DNA from: Deltaproteobacteria bacterium UBA5205
GTDB taxonomy: Bacteria > Desulfobacterota > Syntrophorhabdia > Syntrophorhabdales > Syntrophorhabdaceae
Direction: 5' to 3'
NCBI GenBank assembly: GCA_002412715.1
Contig: DHVP01000006.1
Location: 114,974 to 178,973, forward strand
DNA length: 64,000 bases
The notes beneath the pieces are model-generated. The model had not been told where the DNA came from. It saw only the letters and a list, made by a program, of their open reading frames with translations, and did no database searches. The translations under genes and the position numbers were made by a program. Shown here piece by piece: positions 17,520 to 24,529 of this stretch (position 1 is the stretch's first letter; each line of letters begins with the position of its first letter).

Positions 17520-18950
17520 ATGCCTCATGAACGTCTTGTTGTCATCGGCGGGGTCGCGGCCGGGATGAGCGCCGCGAGTAGTTTTAAACGGCTCAAACCC
17601 GAAGCGGAGGCGGTGGTCCTTGAGAAGGACCATTTTATCTCCTACGGCGCCTGCAGCCTGCCGTACTACATATCGGACGACGTGAAAGACGTGAATATGC
17701 TTTTATCCCTCACCCCGAAGGTGGCGACGGAAGAGCGGGGTATAACGGTACTGACCCGCCATGAGGCAATGGCCATAGATCCGTCCAAAAAAACGGTCAC
17801 TGCCAGAAACCTCGATTATGGCGAAGAAATCATCTTCCCTTACGACCGACTCGTCATAGCCACGGGCGGACTGCCGGTTCGCCCCCCTCTTCCCGGCATA
17901 GACCTCGATCATGTCTTTACTTTAAGAACACTCGACGACGGTATTCAAATAAAAAAATTCATCGACCAGTGGACGTCATTCGAACCCTGTGTCGGACCTC
18001 AATGCGTTTACGTAAACCCCTTCGGGACACAAAAAAGACCGATGAGGGCCGTCGTCGTCGGCGGCGGGTACATCGGCATGGAGATGTGCGAATCTCTGAG
18101 AAAGAGAGGTCTTGAAGTGACGGTTTTTGAAAAGATGGACCGCGTTCTCGGCAATATGGACATAAGCATCACCGCCATCGTCGAAGAGAAGATCACGGCT
18201 GAAGGTGTGGCGCTCATGAAAGGAGTGTCTGTCGAAGGGTTCGAGTCAGACGGCGACACCCTTTCCGGGGTCATCACCGATAAAGGACCTTTCGACGCCG
18301 ACATGGTCCTCATGGTGATCGGTGCACGGCCGAATACCAGCCTGGCCGTCGCGGCAGGGATGGAACTTGGCGCAGCAGGAGCCATCAAGGTCGATGAGTA
18401 CTTGAGGACCAGCATTCCCGACGTCTATGCTGCCGGAGACTGTGCTGAAGCGACGCAGCTCGTGACAGGCAAAAAAGTCTACATCCCGCTGGGAACAACG
18501 GCCAACAAGCAGGGAAGAATCGCCGGTGAGAACGCCGCCGGTTTGAACAACGCCTTCGAGGGGATCGTCGGAACGGCGGTAACGAAGATCTTCGATCTCG
18601 AAGTGGCCCGCACGGGCCTCGCACCCCTCGAGGCCGAAAGGGAAGGTATCGATCACTTTGTGTCGACAATCACAGGCAGATCGCGCAGCAGCGCATACCC
18701 TGAGGGCAAACCGATCACGGTGACCTACGTAGTCGAGAGGGGATCCGGAAGACTCCTTGGCGCCCAGATGGCAGGGGCCGAAGGTGTTGCCCACAGGATC
18801 GATACCCTCGCAGCTGGACTGTACAACAGGATGACAATCGCGGATATTGCCCGCCTCGACCTTGCCTACGCGCCTCCTTTCGCCACAGTATGGGACCCCA
18901 TTCTGGTTGCAGCCAATGTTGCTTTGAAAACATTGCAAAGGGGAACGTAA
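17520..18950 (+). CDS. CoA-disulfide/persulfide reductase-like FAD oxidoreductase
   Basis: 476-aa pyridine nucleotide-disulfide oxidoreductase. FAD motif VVIGGVAAGMSAA at the N-terminus, then YGACSLPYYI with the single redox Cys at residue 45, as in CoA-disulfide reductase, NADH oxidase and NADH-dependent persulfide reductase. NAD motif VVVGGGYIGMEM near residue 178, and YAAGDCAE near 302, then the dimerisation domain. A short insertion with two cysteines (EPCVGPQC) precedes the NAD domain. Following a sulfur-type YeeE pair, persulfide or thiol-disulfide reduction is the best guess. AAAGGAG precedes the ATG. Confidence 0.85.
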   Translation: MPHERLVVIGGVAAGMSAASSFKRLKPEAEAVVLEKDHFISYGACSLPYYISDDVKDVNMLLSLTPKVATEERGITVLTRHEAMAIDPSKKTVTARNLDYGEEIIFPYDRLVIATGGLPVRPPLPGIDLDHVFTLRTLDDGIQIKKFIDQWTSFEPCVGPQCVYVNPFGTQKRPMRAVVVGGGYIGMEMCESLRKRGLEVTVFEKMDRVLGNMDISITAIVEEKITAEGVALMKGVSVEGFESDGDTLSGVITDKGPFDADMVLMVIGARPNTSLAVAAGMELGAAGAIKVDEYLRTSIPDVYAAGDCAEATQLVTGKKVYIPLGTTANKQGRIAGENAAGLNNAFEGIVGTAVTKIFDLEVARTGLAPLEAEREGIDHFVSTITGRSRSSAYPEGKPITVTYVVERGSGRLLGAQMAGAEGVAHRIDTLAAGLYNRMTIADIARLDLAYAPPFATVWDPILVAANVALKTLQRGT

Positions 18951-19032
18951 CTATAGTATATAATTGTTAGTCACTCATTATAGGGACGGCAGTCAACGGA
19001 ATCCAGGACTCTATAACCCGGGAGAGATCAGA

Positions 19033-19515
19033 ATGCTGCACCACATGTTGTCATCGGTTCAGGAACGTATAGCCATGATAGAGAAATCTCAGTGGGGTGA
19101 GGGTTTGAGCCGCGATGACATGGATCGGTTCGCGCAGTACCTCTATCTCGCCAGGGCCCAGCCGAATGAGTCCATCTTCAATGAAGGCGCCATCGAGCCT
19201 TATATGTGTTTCGTGGCAGACGGGCTGGTAAAGGTCACGAAAGGCGATTCGAAAAAAAACGTAAAGACAATCTGCGAGATCGGTCCCGGCAGGACCGTAG
19301 GGGAGATGAGCATCATCGACGGTTTGCCCCGGTCCGCGTCGGCAGTGGCGGTTGAAGAAACCGTCGTCCTTGTCCTCACCAAGGAAAATTTCGAGCTCTT
19401 GATAAATGATAATCCCAAACTCGGTGTAGCCCTCTTCCAGAGGCTGGCCCAGATGATAAGCCACAGGCTCCGCGTCTCGGACTGGATGCTGGTGGAATAC
19501 ATATACGAATCATAG
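19033..19515 (+). CDS. Cyclic nucleotide-binding domain protein
   Basis: 160 aa; start at 19033 has GGAGAG upstream, while the longer TTG-initiated reading has no ribosome-binding site. A single Crp-type cNMP-binding domain follows a short helical N-terminus; the phosphate-binding cassette GEMSIIDGLPRSASAV near residue 95 keeps the Glu and Arg needed for cyclic nucleotide binding. No DNA-binding helix-turn-helix follows, so it is not a complete Crp/Fnr regulator. It may be a regulatory partner of the upstream oxidoreductase or transporter. Its TAG stop overlaps the edge of a repeat element. Confidence 0.8.
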   Translation: MLHHMLSSVQERIAMIEKSQWGEGLSRDDMDRFAQYLYLARAQPNESIFNEGAIEPYMCFVADGLVKVTKGDSKKNVKTICEIGPGRTVGEMSIIDGLPRSASAVAVEETVVLVLTKENFELLINDNPKLGVALFQRLAQMISHRLRVSDWMLVEYIYES

Positions 19516-20050
19516 AAACCGCTTTCGGGCTTCGGGCTTCGGGCTTCGGGTAAAAGATAAACCATAGAAGTTACGATCCTTCCGCGCAGTCTTCGCATTG
19601 CCTTCCGCACCGTACAAAGTCTTGATTCTCATTCCCGGGTTATGATGCATCATTCCTGGGTCTTTGTTCGTCATTCCTGGGTCTTTGTTCGTCATTCCGG
19701 CGAAGGCCGGAAACCAGGAAGAACTTTCACACGACGGTAAGCACACGTATGCGAGGCACCATGTGGTGTTGATGGAGAACAGTTAGATGTCCTTTCGCCT
19801 GATAGTTCCGTATTCGTAGTCTCTCCTGGTTTCCGGCCTTCGCCGGAATGACGATGACGGAAGAGGCGGGGGAGCATTACACGATAGAGGCTGACTGTTC
19901 GGTGGAACTGGAAGTACTTCGGGACCCTGTGGCTGGTGATAATAATTCGCGAGGTTGAAGATCTTCCCTGACTCTTCAGTCCCCTCTTATCGAAGAAGGG
20001 ACATGTTCTTTACCCGAAACGCGAAACCCGAAACAACCCGCACCGTCTCT
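19514..20050. repeat. 537-bp repeat element bounded by TTCGGGC heptamers
   Basis: Left edge AGAAACC starts inside the TAG stop of the cNMP gene; right edge (AGAGACGG on the - strand) starts inside the TAG stop of the zinc-ribbon gene. Inner heptamer tracts are CGGGCTT x3 (19526-19550) and an inverted CCCGAAA tract (20012-20040). Inside are two 21-bp tandem units (19650-19670 and 19671-19691) and the 164-bp element copy B. No gene is seen. Confidence 0.6.
19690..19853. mobile_element. 164-bp palindrome-ended MITE-like element, copy B
   Basis: Ends at 19690-19718 and 19825-19853 are inverted repeats; each end itself holds a small palindrome (CCGGC-GAA-GGCCGG). The interior matches copy A (7816-7979) when reverse complemented, from AGAGACTACG onwards, with scattered substitutions. 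Non-coding. Confidence 0.65.
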
Positions 20051-20486
20051 AGAACCTTTCCATATGTCCTGACTGGCACTTGGGGCATCGTTTGTCGGTC
20101 ATTTCCAGGAGCGTTCTGATGCGTTCCGATTTGCAGTGGGGGCATTCGAGGGTGTCTTTTCTAAGATCAAGGCCGAACTGCCCGAGGCAATCGATGCAGA
20201 CACACGCCGACAGGTAGCCTACACGTTCTTCCATGATATCGATGATCGCCTCCTGCGATGCGGCCAGGATTTCACAGTTGCGAAGCGATTCCTCTTCCAT
20301 GCGGAGCATCTGGGCGATTATCTCTCGTTCACCGTGGTCTCTTAAGGGTATCCTGTCACCCCTGTCATTCCGCAGATAAAGAAAACCACCGTTCGATTCG
20401 TCCAGGATAAATCCGCAGAAATTGCACCGGTAACCATAAATCGTCGTTCTTTCGTGGAAATCTGCCTCAATTCTTTCCGGGTTCAT
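20049..20486 (-). CDS. Zinc-ribbon protein of unknown function
   Basis: 145 aa; the Met at 20486 is chosen because AGGAG lies upstream, although the frame is open further. Three cysteine pairs: CNFCG near residue 22, CVCIDC near 95, and the C-terminal CPHCKSER...CPKCQSGHM which looks like two more zinc knuckles. The middle is a charged helix. It overlaps the end of the upstream deoxyribosyltransferase-like gene by 20 nt, so the two are probably translated together. Function not recognised; a nucleic-acid or protein-binding role is possible. Confidence 0.7.
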   Translation of the reverse strand: MNPERIEADFHERTTIYGYRCNFCGFILDESNGGFLYLRNDRGDRIPLRDHGEREIIAQMLRMEEESLRNCEILAASQEAIIDIMEERVGYLSACVCIDCLGQFGLDLRKDTLECPHCKSERIRTLLEMTDKRCPKCQSGHMERF

Positions 20487-20946
20487 GACTATCACGCTCC
20501 TTTGATATGTAGTACCACTCAAACATGCGGGCCAGTTTTGCGATCTGTGCGTCCTGCAATATGTTGTCAACTTTTTCCCTGGCGGCGCCGATAAGCATGG
20601 CATTTGCCTCGTCGCAGCTTGCCTTCGATATGAGGATGACGGGAATATTGATCGCATGGGCATAACCGGCCTCAAAGGCCACGCCGGTGTCGCCGTCGTC
20701 TACAAGGGCCACGACAAGATCGCATTCTTCCAGCATTCGAAGACACGTTTTCATGACGGTCCTGCTGAGCTTCACCTTTGTTTCCCTATTGCCCTCTATA
20801 TTCGGCGTATCATCGAAGGGATCGACAATACCGACTGCCTTTCCATAATCGGTCTGCCCGAGGGCAGTCCTCAGCTTTTCCAGGAATTCCCTCTTGAATC
20901 GTTCCTGGGAGTCGTTGAAGCAAGGATGAGCAAAATAAACGTACAC
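20467..20946 (-). CDS. Nucleoside 2-deoxyribosyltransferase-like protein
   Basis: 159 aa from a GTG at 20946, six bases after GGAGGAG. The N-terminus YVYFAHPCFND is the first beta strand with the nucleoside-binding loop, VDPFDDTPN follows, and ECDLVVALVDDGDTGVAFEAGYAHA has the catalytic Glu and the conserved AGYA of the family (also found in RCL/DNPH1-type hydrolases). It may transfer or hydrolyse 2-deoxyribose from nucleosides or nucleotides. Coupled with the zinc-ribbon gene. No phage or defence genes are adjacent. Confidence 0.75.
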   Translation of the reverse strand: MYVYFAHPCFNDSQERFKREFLEKLRTALGQTDYGKAVGIVDPFDDTPNIEGNRETKVKLSRTVMKTCLRMLEECDLVVALVDDGDTGVAFEAGYAHAINIPVILISKASCDEANAMLIGAAREKVDNILQDAQIAKLARMFEWYYISKERDSHEPGKN

Positions 20947-21092
20947 TGTCACTCCTCCTCGCCGGCCGATGCCGGCCCGCAGATATCGTGTGCGAGGTGA
21001 ATGCCCGGGGAGCATAAATAGGGGATATTTTCCCCCCGGGCATGTACGAAGCTGTAACTTACGGTGGGGAGGAAACAGCGATGGTTGATCTC

Positions 21093-21190
21093 AATACCGA
21101 AAAGAATGCCAGCGGCTGCCGTTACGGCCTTCGCGAATGCCGGGCCCCTGCAACCCAACACTCGATGCCGCTGGCATTCTTTTCGGTATT
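21093..21190. repeat. 24-bp perfect inverted repeat forming a long hairpin
   Basis: 21093-21116 and 21167-21190 are perfect reverse complements (starting AATACCGAAAAGAATGCC) separated by 50 GC-rich bases. It lies between the pseudopilin gene end and the deoxyribosyltransferase gene. No T-tract, gene or target duplication is seen. It could be a structured RNA, a protein site or the remnant of a small element. Confidence 0.6.
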
Positions 21191-21240
21191 CTCCTGATTC
21201 GCCCTTCATTTGTGTGGTTTCCTCGTTCATACCCACCACG

Positions 21241-21876
21241 TTACAGCCTGAAAAACAGAGTAAATTTCCCGCCTGCGGCCCTGGTGTAATCTCCCGAGCC
21301 CTGTATGCCGCCCGTGCTCCAGATACCGTCGTCATACCGCCTGTCCAGATCCCGGCAAGCGTCTGACGGGACATCTTCGAAGGCAAGCCAGTGACCGGCG
21401 GCGGTACCCACACTATTGTAGGTCAGGGCAACGTTGCCGCTGAATGCGTGTCTGGGATTGGCAAACCCCGCGCCGCTCACGTAATTGGTCTTTCTGAGTT
21501 CAAACCATAGATCGCATTGTTCGGTCCCTGTTTCCCTGCAGGCGAAATTCGGTGCAGTTGCCCCCGCCCCCACACCCACGCGGCCATTGCCGTTGCCGTT
21601 CGCAGCGCCGCTGAATTTTTTTGAGGCATTGGGATCGTCACCCGGATAATAGGCAAAACGCTCGCGGTAACCGTAAAAGGCACCCGCGATCTTTTCCTTC
21701 TGATTAACAAGCTGTTTCAGCTGACCGTTCACGATAAGCGCCTGACCCTTTACAACAAGTCCGATGATGATTCCGATGATCACCATGACGACGGCGAGCT
21801 CAATGACTGTGAAACCATTTCGCCCGGTCGCCTTTCTGTCATGATGAAGCCTTTCGTATTTGGCTTTTGTCTCCAT
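21241..21876 (-). CDS. Type IV/II pseudopilin, orphan
   Basis: About 211 aa from the ATG at 21876 (a longer TTG reading has no support). Prepilin site RNG|FTVIELAVVMVIIGIIIG: PilD cleavage after Gly and Phe-methylation, then the 20-residue hydrophobic helix with Glu5. The rest is a globular domain with four cysteines (ACRETGTEQC, DACRD) and a Gly-rich loop GNGNGRVGVGAG. It is separated from the main pilus cluster, downstream of a kinase/regulator pair and directly below three 34-bp repeats. It is probably an alternative or minor pilin. Confidence 0.85.
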   Translation of the reverse strand: METKAKYERLHHDRKATGRNGFTVIELAVVMVIIGIIIGLVVKGQALIVNGQLKQLVNQKEKIAGAFYGYRERFAYYPGDDPNASKKFSGAANGNGNGRVGVGAGATAPNFACRETGTEQCDLWFELRKTNYVSGAGFANPRHAFSGNVALTYNSVGTAAGHWLAFEDVPSDACRDLDRRYDDGIWSTGGIQGSGDYTRAAGGKFTLFFRL

Positions 21877-21928
21877 GTCTACACTCAATATATTGGGAAA
21901 AAATAAGGCCTGCAAGATGTAGAATTAA

Positions 21929-22025
21929 TTTACAGATAGGGTGATTTTACAGGTAATTTTGGTTTACAGATAAGGTGAATTTACGGGTAAATCGGGTTTA
22001 CAGATAAGAGATATTTACAATGAAT
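21929..22025 (-). promoter_or_regulatory. Three 34-bp iterons upstream of the orphan pseudopilin
   Basis: TTTACAGAT recurs at 21929, 21963 and 21997, exactly 34 bp apart. The first two units also hold a dyad of the form TTTACnnGTAAW. They occupy most of the 167-bp gap before the pseudopilin and just after the end of the kinase gene, so they look like binding sites for a regulator, possibly the response regulator encoded at 23140-23748. No consensus promoter is obvious. Confidence 0.55.
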
Positions 22026-22043
22026 CGGAAAAAACCATGAATA

Positions 22044-23153
22044 TTAAAGAGTTTGATCTGCGGTAAGGCTGAGGGGTCCGGCGCCTTTCATGAGAGTGAC
22101 CGTAAATTCCACGCCCCGGTTGGTATTTGCCACGGTCATATTGCCGCCAAATTTTTTTACAACGTGCCTGGCCTGAAAGAGGCCGATACCCAGTCCCGAC
22201 TTCTTTGTCGTGTAGAAAGGCTCAAACATCCGTTCGATATCCTTGATGGGACTACCCGTATCATAGATAATCACCGTTACTGTTTCGCCTTCTTCCCGAA
22301 CGAAAGCAAAACACTCCAGTTGCGGTTCACTCGTGGCCTTCTCGTGAATGTTTTTTATTATATTGTCGAAGACGGTCACCAGTTTGTGCTTCTGTGAAAA
22401 GACACTGCCGCGTCCCGTTGCTTCGCCCCTGATACCGTAGAGCTCGAAAAGCTCTCGCACCAGGGCGCCAACATCAACTTCCTGCTCATCGCTTTCCTCA
22501 TCTTCCTTTTCCGTGCCAATCTCCAGCGTAGCCAGGATCTTGTCGGTCCTTATGGAAAGCGCGGGGGCCGACTCCCGCAGGTATTCAATGAACCTGTGCT
22601 CACGCTCCGGCCCGGTGACCCTCCCGACATTATAGAGGAGCCCCTTGATGAACTGGGTCACATTCTTCACATCGTGGAGCAGAAACGCCTGAAGCTTTGA
22701 AAAATTGTAGAGCGCCTCATTGGCCACCTTTATTCTCATAAGCAGATCCATTTCAATGAGGAGAAGGAGCGTCTCAAAGATGATCATATAAATGTATCTC
22801 TGATAGCCGCGCGGGCTGGCAGCCACTATACCGAGACCTATGGAATAGTCAGGTCGTGTAATATTCCGGGTAATCGTTCTTTTATGCGCCGGCCCCGGTT
22901 TTGAGAAGGAACTTTCGCCGTAGGTGATATCGTAAAAGATATCCTCAATCTCGGCCTTCCTCATGAGATCCCGTGCCCTGGGTAGGAAAAGGGCAATATC
23001 GTAGTTGCACTCCCTGTTCGTCTCCACCATCATCAACTGGACCTTGAAGGCACGATTGGTAAGGTAGCGCAGGTAAAAAAGGATGACGAGCACGACCAGG
23101 CCGGACACGATGACAAACATGTACATCGATTGGATGAGCTTAAGCGTCAGCAT
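22044..23153 (-). CDS. Membrane sensor histidine kinase
   Basis: 369 aa. One N-terminal membrane helix (FVIVSGLVVLVILFYLRYL), a long linker of about 140 residues with a second hydrophobic stretch (YIYMIIFETLLLLIEMDL), then the variant phosphoacceptor box AFLLHDVKNVTQF near residue 160 (HDxKN, as in the PrsK group) and an ATPase domain ending in FYTTKKSGLGIGLFQARHV. Start overlaps the end of the response-regulator gene by 14 nt, so they are a cognate pair. Target unknown; the pseudopilin downstream is a candidate. Confidence 0.88.
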   Translation of the reverse strand: MLTLKLIQSMYMFVIVSGLVVLVILFYLRYLTNRAFKVQLMMVETNRECNYDIALFLPRARDLMRKAEIEDIFYDITYGESSFSKPGPAHKRTITRNITRPDYSIGLGIVAASPRGYQRYIYMIIFETLLLLIEMDLLMRIKVANEALYNFSKLQAFLLHDVKNVTQFIKGLLYNVGRVTGPEREHRFIEYLRESAPALSIRTDKILATLEIGTEKEDEESDEQEVDVGALVRELFELYGIRGEATGRGSVFSQKHKLVTVFDNIIKNIHEKATSEPQLECFAFVREEGETVTVIIYDTGSPIKDIERMFEPFYTTKKSGLGIGLFQARHVVKKFGGNMTVANTNRGVEFTVTLMKGAGPLSLTADQTL

Positions 23154-23748
23154 CGATGTCCTCCCGCCTGAAACCGAATTTCTTTATGAAGTAATAGAGA
23201 CTCTCTCTCTTGACGCCAAGAAGCTTGGCCGATTTGTAGACGTTGAAGTTCGTATCCTTGAGAACTTTGAGAATAATATTCTTCTCCGCCTCCTCCCTGG
23301 CCGGCTGAAGTCCCTTCCCGACTTCGATGCCGAAGGTTATCTTCGCGAGGCCCTGCTCCTCGAGCTTGCGTTCGGTATCGCGAAAAAGAATGGCGCGTTC
23401 GATGGAAAAAAGCACCTGTTCAATGGAAGCTGGCTTGACGAGATAGTCGAAAGCCCCCGATTTAATGGCCTCAAGTGCGGCGCTTTCCGTCTTCTGTCCC
23501 GTAAGAATGATGACCTTTATGCCGAAATTCTCGAGAATATAATGTAGGAGCCTCAACCCTTCATCGGGAGTGTTCTCATGGGGAGGAAGCCCCAGGTCGA
23601 GGACCGCAAGGGTAATGCCGTGCTTGTTAAGAAGGTTGATGGCCTTCCTTACGTCCCCGGCCTCGAGGACCTCGAAACGCTCCTCCAGGGCAAAACGCAT
23701 CTGAGCCCTGAGAGCTACATCATCCTCTGTCAGTAGAATGGTTTCCAT
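23140..23748 (-). CDS. Response regulator with Fis-type helix-turn-helix and no AAA+ domain
   Basis: 202 aa. Receiver domain (residues 1-120) with phosphoacceptor Asp in AVLDLGLPP near residue 52, conserved Thr/Lys (ILTGQK, YLVKP). A linker GLAKITFGIEVGKGLQPAREEAEKNII follows, then a Fis-like HTH ending ILKVLKDTNFNVYKSAKLLGVKRESLYYFIKKFGF. The receiver resembles NtrC/PrsR types, but the sigma-54 AAA+ domain is absent, so it should act like ActR/PrrA. First gene of the operon with the kinase. Confidence 0.88.
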   Translation of the reverse strand: METILLTEDDVALRAQMRFALEERFEVLEAGDVRKAINLLNKHGITLAVLDLGLPPHENTPDEGLRLLHYILENFGIKVIILTGQKTESAALEAIKSGAFDYLVKPASIEQVLFSIERAILFRDTERKLEEQGLAKITFGIEVGKGLQPAREEAEKNIILKVLKDTNFNVYKSAKLLGVKRESLYYFIKKFGFRREDIDADA

Positions 23749-23878
23749 GGATATTCCGGATAATCATTATAATAGTACTAACGGAGAACACTTTTAAAGA
23801 GGTTTTTCATATAATTTGCCTGCAGGGCAGGTTTTTCCTGCGGGAATGGTCGCTGCAGCTCTACTGCCGCACCATTAT

Positions 23879-24529
23879 CTAACTTTCCAGAGGTTCAAGC
23901 TCTTCGAGTTCAAACAGGTTCGGTTCTTTCTTCGCCCTTACCCATATGCTCATAAAGAGTTCGGAATACCCCGAAGCCATGGAAGACATGGGAAACCCAC
24001 CATCTTTCAGCATGGCGAGAATCTGTTTCCTTGAATGTGTGGCCTTGTATCCCCGAATCTCAACAGGGCTTAGCACACTGAGCCTGACAAGCAGATCCAG
24101 CACTCCTTTGGTACATCTGGTCGGCGTAGTCATGATGAAAACACCACCAGGTTTGAGAACCCTTTCGATTTCCTGAACGATACGAAGCCTCCACTTCATT
24201 CCCAGTTGTTCCCAGACAGCCAGCATGGTGACGACATCGAAGAAACTGCTGTCAAAGGGTATGCGGGCGGAATATTCGAGGTCAATATCGACAAGAGCGA
24301 CGTCGTGCCTTCTCTTCAGGTCCATCCTGAGTTCTCTGTCGATCCCCTTGTGGAGGCCGTATTTTTCGGAAAAGTCCATTTCAGCATGAAAATTGCGAAA
24401 GAACCCGCAACCGATATCGAGAATTCGGCCCCGTTTCAATACTGAAGGCAAAAGTGCATTCGCCTTCAGAGCAGACCTTTTTGCGGCAAAAAGCTGCCAG
24501 CGAGCGAAGCGTTGTTTGTCAGCCGTCAT
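23879..24529 (-). CDS. Class I SAM-dependent methyltransferase
   Basis: 216 aa. Rossmann motif I ILDIGCGFFRNF near residue 36; acidic motif GIDRELR; motif II around FDVVTMLAVWEQL; post-motif VLKPGGVFIMTTPT is typical of small-molecule/sugar-lipid methyltransferases. It overlaps the preceding YfhO-type gene by ATGA and so belongs to the pilin operon. It could modify a lipid-linked sugar or glycan made for pilin glycosylation (inference). Confidence 0.85.
   Translation of the reverse strand: MTADKQRFARWQLFAAKRSALKANALLPSVLKRGRILDIGCGFFRNFHAEMDFSEKYGLHKGIDRELRMDLKRRHDVALVDIDLEYSARIPFDSSFFDVVTMLAVWEQLGMKWRLRIVQEIERVLKPGGVFIMTTPTRCTKGVLDLLVRLSVLSPVEIRGYKATHSRKQILAMLKDGGFPMSSMASGYSELFMSIWVRAKKEPNLFELEELEPLES

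Noticed and set aside
20960..21015. Longer N-terminus for the deoxyribosyltransferase-like gene
   Set aside because: The extension has no family similarity, and a strong ribosome-binding site precedes the GTG at 20946.
21093..21190. Long inverted repeat as an integron attC site
   Set aside because: The conserved R' core (GTTRRRY) and its inverse are not at the expected ends, and no integrase or cassette is nearby.
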